From contig JBGUZF010000067.1 of the NCBI GenBank assembly GCA_045222795.1, forward strand, positions 1 to 9,842: 9,842 nucleotides of DNA, read 5' to 3'. This document shows positions 6,901 to 9,842 of the stretch, in pieces. Under the pieces are notes generated by a model. The model saw only the letters and a list, made by a program, of their open reading frames with translations. It was not told where the DNA came from and did no database searches. The stretch comes from Colimorpha sp045222795 (lineage in GTDB: Bacteria; Bacteroidota; Bacteroidia; Bacteroidales; P3). The position numbers and the translations under genes are program-made. Numbering within the stretch: the stretch's first letter is position 1; every line of letters begins with the position of its first letter.

Positions 6901-8561
6901 CAACGGAGCCCCTCACCGACATCTCGCTAAACTATCCCAACCGCAAACGTCTCGGCCTCACCGTCGACATTCCCGCCAACGGCCAGCACGAGCTTGCCTT
7001 CGTCATCGCCGTCGGCGACAGCCAGACAACCACTCAGGCTATCAAGCAGCCAAGCATACAGGCAATCAACTCCGAGTTCGACCGCGTCGTCGCTTTCTGG
7101 GACAACAAGCTCTCCGCCATCCAGGTCGAAACACCCGACACCTCCTTCAACTACATGCTCAACCGCTGGTATCTCTACCAGGTCTACTCCTCGCGCCTCT
7201 TTGCCCGCGCCGGCTTCTACCAGGTCGGCGGTGCCACAGGCTTCCGCGACCAGCTGCAGGATGTAATGTCCATCCTTTACTCCGACCCGGCCTACGCACG
7301 CCGCCAGATACTCGACCATGCGGCACACCAGTTTGCCGAGGGCGACGTCCTCCACTGGTGGCACGAGAGCCTCCATCTCGGTGCCCGGACCACCTTCTCC
7401 GACGACTACCTCTGGCTGCTCTTCGTCACCCACCAGTACGTCAGCGTCACCTCCGACACCTCCATACTCACCGAGCAGGTGCCCTTCTGCCAGGCCGACC
7501 AGCTTGAGCCCGGCCAGGCCGAGCGCTGCGTCAACTACACCGCCTCGTCCGAGAGCGCCTCGCTCTACGAGCACCTGCGCCGCGCCGTCAACCGCTCCCT
7601 CTCGCGCATCGGCGCCCACGGCCTGCCGCTCATGGGCTGCGGCGACTGGAACGACGGCATGTCGGCCGTCGGCGTCCAGGGTCGTGGCGAGAGCGTATGG
7701 GTGGCCTTCTTCCTCGCCGACCTCCTGCCCAAGATGGAGTATCTCACACAGATCACCCCGGGTGCCGACCTCGCCTACTGCGAAGAGCTCACCTCTGCAC
7801 GACAGCGTCTCGTCAAAGCACTCCAGACCTCCGCATGGGACGGCGCATGGTTCCTCCGTGCCTACTTCGACAACGGCGACCCCATGGGCTCGCGCAACAA
7901 CACCGAATGCCAGATAGACCTCATCTCCCAAGCCTGGTCTATCCTTACCGACGTGGCCACTCCCGAGCAGAAACGCTCCATCTTCCGCGAGACCGACAAC
8001 CGACTCGTCAACCGCGAGCATGAAATCATCCAGCTCCTTACCCCCGCCTTCCACTCCTCGCAGCCCTCGCCCGGATATATCGCCAACTACCCAGTCGGCG
8101 TACGCGAAAACGGCGGCCAGTACACACATGGCGCCATGTGGTACATTATGGCACAGCTCAAGGAAGGCCGCTACGATATGGCCTACTTCCTCTACTCGCT
8201 CATCAACCCCATCCACCGCACACAATCCCTCGCCGACGTGCTCAAATACAAGGTCGAGCCCTACTGCATCGCTGCCGACATCTACTCCAACCCGCAGCAT
8301 CCCGGTCGCGGCGGCTGGACCTGGTACACAGGCTCCGCCTCATGGGCATACAAGACAGGTATCGAGAACATCCTCGGTCTCCGACTCAACGGCGACCAGC
8401 TCACCCTTGACCCGCGTGTACCCACCGACTGGCCACAATTCACCATCCGCTACCGCTATGGCAACTCCGTCTACATCATACGCTACCATCACTCCAAATC
8501 CTTCTCACCGCAGACATTCACCCTTGTTGACGACGGTCAGGAACACGAAATAGCCATCTGA
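945..8561 (+). CDS. ndvB: Cyclic beta-1,2-glucan synthase, Cgs/NdvB/ChvB family (GT84-GH189-GH94)
   Basis: This single 2538-residue inner-membrane protein is predicted to polymerise glucose from UDP-glucose into beta-1,2-glucan, close it into rings and control chain length. Domain order is: N-terminal region (1-264); two membrane helices (about 265-285, 291-316); GT84 domain with DTD (497-499), SHDLIEG (D611) and HHRWTRGDWQ (643-652); four helices (about 689-707, 711-731, 819-839, 841-861); GH189/glycoamylase-like domain (about 872-1310); a first beta-sandwich and middle region (about 1325-1780); and a GH94 unit with GDWNDGM at 2234-2240. The ATG at 945 is the first start after the predicted transcription start, and an in-frame stop at 930-932 excludes an upstream start. 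It is somewhat shorter than the rhizobial enzymes (about 2800 residues), with a shorter N-terminal region. It appears monocistronic. Family assignment is firm. Whether the product is cyclic or linear is inferred. The symbol is family-level. Confidence 0.92.
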   Translation: MANIYNIFKQSVGQVTHYYMLLVEETKQERLVGSTNEWVLDNYYMISEQEKVLKPELKGMHHGSWRVDRKRAEMLWNLLTGFLRKCHYQVDKNLLFRYLAQVQQRQKDFLSYPEATILLTLIKTILISELADLCRQLEAKKSYHYSPTDKTLVDAEHLNDAARDNLVMMNIWTSLRKMTKLQMSELIDAVSFSEKMLKGENADMYDQMYDKTKDDYRAKIVRLCHKQKVKEYDLVKGLVAKADEKGEHVGWQLFPPKKWNTRAHWYVWIVVLAALALAAVFALGATDEPSWITAVLVVLMWVPMSQIVIDLFNWLLGKLHKPMGTFKIKFKDGLIPKEYATMVIMPTILKNRAKTIELLEQLEVYYLSNINRASEGERLESRPQNLYYTLIGDAASYKEADAPWDEEVVEAGLAKVKELNEKYGSHIFNFVYRKRAWSDGEQTWLGHERKRGAILHFNDLVLGQTSEADKQKRFRCETISEWQKGAVPDIQFIITLDTDTELVLYSAQKLIGAMAHPLNRAQLSKDGRRVDSGYGIMQPRVNVDVEVTNKSRYAQLFAGLGGLDVYTTASFELYQDIFNEGSFCGKGIYDLRVFQHVLKGTFPENLILSHDLIEGCHIRCGLINDLELFDDNPSNYIDDAKRHHRWTRGDWQIIGWLKNTVKNEKGEKVKNQVNAIGRWKIFDNLRRSVLSLALMVILLVGFSGLTWINPVWFLVVALVAVASPIVFFIIGQITTLPRFGKRYHYYATLMRGFRVIIYRSLVQFALLPKEAWMYTDALVRACYRMWFSHRDLLAWITSDEAAKSTKGTLGDYIGKFWFNYVAAAAVLALAIVLYPASIAANIAALFCFILWVGAPCLMFWLGKKFPQDKKTLNAKETDEVCALAKDTWHFFDSLITEENNWLIPDNYQMGREPLTDYKTSPTNIGYSMTAVVSAAELGFITVQDAVSRLMHIVDTVTRLEKWNGHLYNWYDIKSLKALPNFFISTCDSGNFVACLYVVKGWLANKESRIMNEELAGTNVTRYSSLIAKVERLIEQTDFMKLYNPRLDVFSIGYDTTNFTLLPYHYNNYASEARLTSFLTIAQGDAPYKHWFCLDKTLVQYHGYKGVASWYGTLFEYFMPLIFLPTYKHTLMDETYSFAIRAQKAFIRNTAKGMPWGISETAYNELDDAQNYKYHAFGVPYLKFQNTTPDRIVISPYSSLMTISVDDRAVYDNIQTFKRLNMYDAFGFFESYDEEDHVPVRAHYAHHQGMILASLANYLGDHCLQRYFMQEPAMKSMETLLKEKAQVKPYIDLKVTQYKRYQYSKVQTESDARDFDSIANVPEIGVVSNGHYTVLLNDRGSGFSRYKNILVNRYRKISADHYGNYLFIRNLKNDQIWCNTYSPLDVMPEGYRVSFASDKIRFLRSDSGIETCTDITVLKDHNAEIRRYTFTNSTPEDVDLELTTYAEIVLAPRGEDESHRVFNSMKIHSEFDHEHQALLFSRPAANGVRHFSLHKFWVNEKPDDSDKNDWSNLVEYETSRLKFLGRGGSLRHADIIESRRTLTSTVGTTLDPIASMRRRIHIPAGKQVEAYLITGFGKARENLLNLTEQYQNAMDVNYAFETASVYNNMRTSLSTLKGVHMRLYNSISKYIAQTAVIGNERQTLLAQNHLSQSGLWRFGISGDYAIVLLEVDSMARSGFAKEMLRAFEYYKIHGLVLDLVIINDATGEDHESLVKFVRNMTSTEHLWATHNEQGKVYVLDGNDISADERTLLRVVARLCFNTRDGLTISQQLERLEAANQFYQDKIEYPLLKPTVHFRVWSSLQFYNQYGGFDNNGHDYVVTNTNTPMPWVNVLANPKFGCVVSSTMTGFTFAHNAQQFKLTGWSNDIVRDPASEMLLINRRQFVPATARHSQGWSAFDADYDDLRVNVRLFVAVDRMEKYYQIRLENKLDTPQQLQLDMVYKLVLGDTEEKTARYLHSEWDADANTLRVRNVYHPIYHDQTVLLTSTEPLTDISLNYPNRKRLGLTVDIPANGQHELAFVIAVGDSQTTTQAIKQPSIQAINSEFDRVVAFWDNKLSAIQVETPDTSFNYMLNRWYLYQVYSSRLFARAGFYQVGGATGFRDQLQDVMSILYSDPAYARRQILDHAAHQFAEGDVLHWWHESLHLGARTTFSDDYLWLLFVTHQYVSVTSDTSILTEQVPFCQADQLEPGQAERCVNYTASSESASLYEHLRRAVNRSLSRIGAHGLPLMGCGDWNDGMSAVGVQGRGESVWVAFFLADLLPKMEYLTQITPGADLAYCEELTSARQRLVKALQTSAWDGAWFLRAYFDNGDPMGSRNNTECQIDLISQAWSILTDVATPEQKRSIFRETDNRLVNREHEIIQLLTPAFHSSQPSPGYIANYPVGVRENGGQYTHGAMWYIMAQLKEGRYDMAYFLYSLINPIHRTQSLADVLKYKVEPYCIAADIYSNPQHPGRGGWTWYTGSASWAYKTGIENILGLRLNGDQLTLDPRVPTDWPQFTIRYRYGNSVYIIRYHHSKSFSPQTFTLVDDGQEHEIAI
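1737..3530 (+). other. GT84 glycosyltransferase and membrane region of the glucan synthase
   Basis: This part carries the processive UDP-glucose transferase between two helix clusters (residues about 265-316 and 689-861). A GT-A type metal/nucleotide site is visible as LDTDTE with D497 and D499. SHDLIEG supplies the likely base D611, and HHRWTRGDWQ at 643-652 corresponds to the QxxRW-like motif of processive synthases. All the hallmark residues needed for activity appear present. In characterised Cgs proteins the growing glucan is attached to the protein itself. Which tyrosine or other residue would be used here cannot be decided without an alignment. Confidence 0.85.
3558..4875 (+). other. 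GH189-type (glycoamylase-like) cyclisation domain of the glucan synthase
   Basis: Residues about 872-1310 match the mid-protein domain of Cgs enzymes, known from the Thermoanaerobacter enzyme to transglycosylate linear beta-1,2-glucan into rings. Visible family signatures are TNIGYSMTAVVSAAELG, ASEARLTSFLTIAQGD, WYGTLFEYFMP, PWGISE (E1159), GFFESYDEED (E1229) and AHYAHHQGM. E1159 and E1229 are candidates for the catalytic pair by motif position only. An AT-rich insertion-like stretch lies inside this domain in a loop after TCDSGNFVACLYV (residues about 1003-1026). Confidence 0.8.
3951..3989 (+). repeat. In-frame AT-rich degenerate heptamer repeat (GAAT every 7 nt)
   Basis: Five GAAT cores lie at 3953, 3960, 3967, 3974 and 3981, exactly 7 nt apart, as units gcGAATa, aaGAATc, aaGAATt, atGAATg and aaGAATt. 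The surrounding gene strongly prefers codons ending in G or C, but here codons such as AAT, AAA, GAA, TCA, AGA and ATT dominate (9 G/C of 36 bases in 3954-3989). It encodes ANKESRIMNEELA, a hydrophilic loop. The register is open, so the gene is not broken. Confidence 0.75.
4920..6290 (+). other. First beta-sandwich and middle region of the glucan synthase
   Basis: Residues about 1325-1780 begin with a GH94-type super-sandwich (LNDRGSGFSRYKNILVNRYR near 1335, then NLKNDQIWCNTYSPLD). They continue through the linker signature LWRFGISGDYAIVLLEV (about 1654-1670), which is typical of Cgs proteins just before the C-terminal phosphorylase unit. Cgs-family proteins normally carry two copies of this sandwich, and this is the first. 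Domain borders are approximate. Confidence 0.7.
6330..8540 (+). other. C-terminal GH94 phosphorylase-like unit of the glucan synthase
   Basis: The second beta-sandwich contains TPMPWVNVLANPKFG (W1829) and LTGWSNDIVRDPASEMLLI. The (alpha/alpha)6 barrel follows from about residue 2068, with GFRDQLQDVM (2099-2108), HWWHE and GCGDWNDGM. D2237 in DWND is the position of the general acid in GH94 phosphorylases. In rhizobial Cgs this unit shortens the glucan by phosphorolysis and so sets ring size. The motifs are intact, so activity is expected. Confidence 0.85.
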
Positions 8562-8565
8562 CGAA

Positions 8566-8583
8566 ATCACCATTCGTGGTGAT
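8566..8583 (+). terminator. Short TTCG-loop hairpin just after the glucan synthase stop
   Basis: A 7-bp stem (ATCACCA at 8566-8572 with TGGTGAT at 8577-8583) encloses a TTCG tetraloop, starting 4 nt after the stop codon. No T tract follows directly; the next bases are ACCCCCG, then TTTT. It could be a weak terminator or an mRNA 3'-end stabiliser. Read-through into the metal exporter gene is possible. Confidence 0.45.
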
Positions 8584-8589
8584 ACCCCC

Positions 8590-8620
8590 GTTTTGCAGAA
8601 TGTTGGTAATTTTGCAAAAC
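8590..8620. repeat. 12-bp inverted repeat overlapping the metal exporter promoter
   Basis: Arm 8590-8601 pairs with 8609-8620 across a 7-nt spacer (8602-8608), with 11 Watson-Crick matches and one G-T. The outer eight positions, GTTTTGCA and TGCAAAAC, are perfect. The right arm covers most of the TAATTTTG -7 element, and the repeat ends close to the predicted transcription start. This would suit an operator for a repressor, possibly metal-responsive, but no known box is recognised. It does not resemble a terminator because A residues, not T residues, follow it. Confidence 0.45.
8607..8614 (+). promoter_or_regulatory. Bacteroidota -7 element for the metal exporter gene
   Basis: TAATTTTG matches TAnnTTTG and is followed by CA, as in the glucan synthase promoter. 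Transcription would start near 8620, giving a leader of about 17 nt before the ATG at 8637. There is no TTTG at the normal -33 distance (the sequence there is ATACCC), so the promoter is either weak or depends on an activator. Confidence 0.55.
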
Positions 8621-8636
8621 AAAAAACATCAAAATT

Positions 8637-9599
8637 ATGGAACATCATCACGACCACGAACACGACCACCACGAACATGACCATCACGGTCATCACGGCC
8701 ACCATCACCACCACCACAGCCACGCCATAGAGAAACTCTCTACCATATATATAGTGGCAGTGGCGCTCAACCTCCTCTTCGTCATCGTCGAGGCCGTCGC
8801 CGGCATCGTAGGCAACTCCATCGGCCTGCTGTCCGACGCAGGACACAACCTCAGCGACGTCTTCTCGCTTCTGCTGGCGATGATTGCCCTGAAGCTTGCC
8901 TCGAGCGTCGCCACCAAGCGATTCACCTACGGTCACCGCAAAGCCTCGGTGCTCATCTCGCTGCTCAACGCCATCATCCTGCTTGTCGCCGTCGGCGCCA
9001 TCATCGTCGAGAGTATCGACAAGTTCTTCCACCCCACGGAAGTCAACGGCACCCTCATCATCTGGACCGCCGCCGTCGGCATCGTCATCAACGGCCTCAC
9101 AGCTTGGGCGCTGAGCCGCCAGCAGCAGCACGACATCAACACCCGCGGCGCCTTCCTCCACATGCTTGCCGACACGCTGGTCAGCGTGGGCGTAGTTGTC
9201 AGCGGCATAGTAATACACTACACCGGCTGGACGGTCATCGACCCCATCATCGGTCTCGTCATCGCCGTCGTCATCCTCATCTCCACCTGGGACCTCCTCA
9301 GCGAGAGCCTGCGCATGAGCACCGACGCCGTGCCCGAAGGCTTCGACGTGGAAGAGATTACCAAGAAGATAGAGTCGCAGGAAGGTGTCCTCAACGTGCA
9401 CCACATGCACATCTGGGCCATCTCCACCACCGAGACGGCACTCACCTGCCATGTCGTCATCCCCGACGCCTCGATGCTCGAAGCGGTCACCGACCGCATA
9501 AAAGAAATGCTCGACGGCATAGGCATACACCATAGTACCATCGAGCTTGAGACTACCAGCAGCCATTGTCACGACCACGACTGCTGCTCGCACGCTTAA
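8637..9599 (+). CDS. Cation diffusion facilitator family metal exporter (CzcD/ZitB-like, probably Zn)
   Basis: This 320-residue inner-membrane antiporter is predicted to move Zn2+ or a similar divalent metal out of the cytoplasm in exchange for protons. The first 29 residues contain 19 histidines, a metal-binding cytoplasmic tail. Six helices follow, between about residues 35 and 220. The transport-site ligands are H70 and D74 in TM2 (SDAGHNLSD) and H175 and D179 in TM5 (HMLAD). This HxxxD/HxxxD set is usual for zinc-preferring members. A cytoplasmic ferredoxin-like domain (about 230-305) contains VHHMHIW, and the protein ends in a second metal-binding motif, HCHDHDCCSHA. The start at 8637 gives the whole His-rich tail and lies just after an A-rich leader without a Shine-Dalgarno sequence. 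It has its own -7 element, so regulation separate from the glucan synthase is likely. The metal cannot be fixed from sequence alone. Confidence 0.96.
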   Translation: MEHHHDHEHDHHEHDHHGHHGHHHHHHSHAIEKLSTIYIVAVALNLLFVIVEAVAGIVGNSIGLLSDAGHNLSDVFSLLLAMIALKLASSVATKRFTYGHRKASVLISLLNAIILLVAVGAIIVESIDKFFHPTEVNGTLIIWTAAVGIVINGLTAWALSRQQQHDINTRGAFLHMLADTLVSVGVVVSGIVIHYTGWTVIDPIIGLVIAVVILISTWDLLSESLRMSTDAVPEGFDVEEITKKIESQEGVLNVHHMHIWAISTTETALTCHVVIPDASMLEAVTDRIKEMLDGIGIHHSTIELETTSSHCHDHDCCSHA

Positions 9600-9602
9600 A
9601 CG

Positions 9603-9842
9603 CTACCGCTCGGTCAAAGTCCAGAACAGGCCGAACTTCACTGGATAGAGTGGTTCCACGCCGCTCTTGAACAGCGGCAATGTGGCAGCTTGCAGATAGA
9701 TGCCGAAGTTGTCATACATAAGAGTCAACCGTGCGTCGAGCATGAAAGGATTGACCCGCTTGCTGACCTGACGGTCGCGGGCATTAATCTGCACAGCCTT
9801 TGTCTTGTACTGCTGTTCCAGAATGCCGGTCACATTCACTCC
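9603..9842 (-). CDS. C-terminal end of a probable outer-membrane beta-barrel protein (start outside window)
   Basis: The minus-strand frame is open from the right window edge to a TAG at 9605-9603, giving about 79 residues. A GTG at 9839-9837 could be read as a start, but the frame continues beyond the edge and the residues look like the end of a longer protein. Alternating hydrophobic and polar strands are visible (LDARLTLMYDNFGIYLQ, then YPVKFGLFWTL), with aromatic residues near the C-terminus as in barrel proteins and in Bacteroidales outer-membrane hypotheticals. No specific family can be named. The gene is convergent with the metal exporter, with 3 nt between the two stop codons. Confidence 0.6.
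   Translation of the reverse strand, partial: GVNVTGILEQQYKTKAVQINARDRQVSKRVNPFMLDARLTLMYDNFGIYLQAATLPLFKSGVEPLYPVKFGLFWTLTER

Noticed and set aside
6927..8300. 457-codon open frame on the minus strand
   Set aside because: Same cause: it lies opposite the conserved GH94 domain, and its V/G/D/E-rich translation resembles no protein family.
8590..8620. Reading the long inverted repeat as a terminator of the glucan synthase
   Set aside because: An A run follows it, and the T-rich side precedes it on the minus strand, so neither strand shows hairpin-then-T order. It also overlaps a -7 element.
8643..8727. CAC/CAT-rich tract as a microsatellite or CRISPR-like repeat
   Set aside because: It encodes the His-rich tail of a metal exporter, typical for the family. 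There are no regular spacers or fixed units.
8505..9593. 362-codon minus-strand frame opposite the metal exporter
   Set aside because: Its D/V/G-rich repeats are complements of His/Asp and Val/Ile codons of the exporter. The exporter has full family motifs.
9603..9839. Complete 78-residue small protein starting at GTG 9839
   Set aside because: The frame continues past the edge, and the residues look like the last strands of a larger barrel protein, so a partial gene is more likely.

Overview
The window looks like a GC-rich chromosomal segment from the Bacteroidota, probably an anaerobic member of the order Bacteroidales. Two promoters fit the Bacteroidota -7 consensus (TAnnTTTG), one of them with a well-spaced TTTG -33 element. 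Start codons lack Shine-Dalgarno sequences. The iron-sulfur subunit at the left edge is of the type used for fumarate respiration in this group, and the right edge holds the end of what looks like a Bacteroidota outer-membrane barrel protein.

Layout: (1) nt 1-722, + strand, the 3' part of frdB/sdhB, the iron-sulfur subunit of fumarate reductase/succinate dehydrogenase. (2) nt 723-944, an intergenic gap with a strong hairpin terminator (785-819), an inverted repeat (839-872) and a clear promoter (886-917). (3) nt 945-8561, + strand, one 2538-residue gene for a cyclic beta-1,2-glucan synthase (Cgs/NdvB/ChvB family). It has a membrane-embedded GT84 glucosyltransferase, a GH189-type transglycosylation/cyclisation domain and a C-terminal GH94 phosphorylase-like domain. 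(4) nt 8562-8636, a short gap with a TTCG-loop hairpin, a -7 element and a 12-bp inverted repeat overlapping it. (5) nt 8637-9599, + strand, a His-rich cation diffusion facilitator (Zn-type metal exporter). (6) nt 9603-9842, - strand, the C-terminal end of a probable outer-membrane beta-barrel protein, convergent with the metal exporter and only 3 nt away.

The genes appear to be separate transcription units rather than one pathway: central anaerobic respiration, a large envelope-glucan synthase and metal efflux. The most interesting object is the glucan synthase. It is a family best known from Rhizobiales, here in a Bacteroidales-like background with no export or modification partner beside it. 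Just after its glycosyltransferase/membrane half there is an AT-rich patch with five GAAT cores at exact 7-nt spacing, in frame. Synonymous codon preference also changes from CTG/GTG in the 5' part to CTC/GTC in the 3' part. All calls come from reading motifs by eye; no database search was made.
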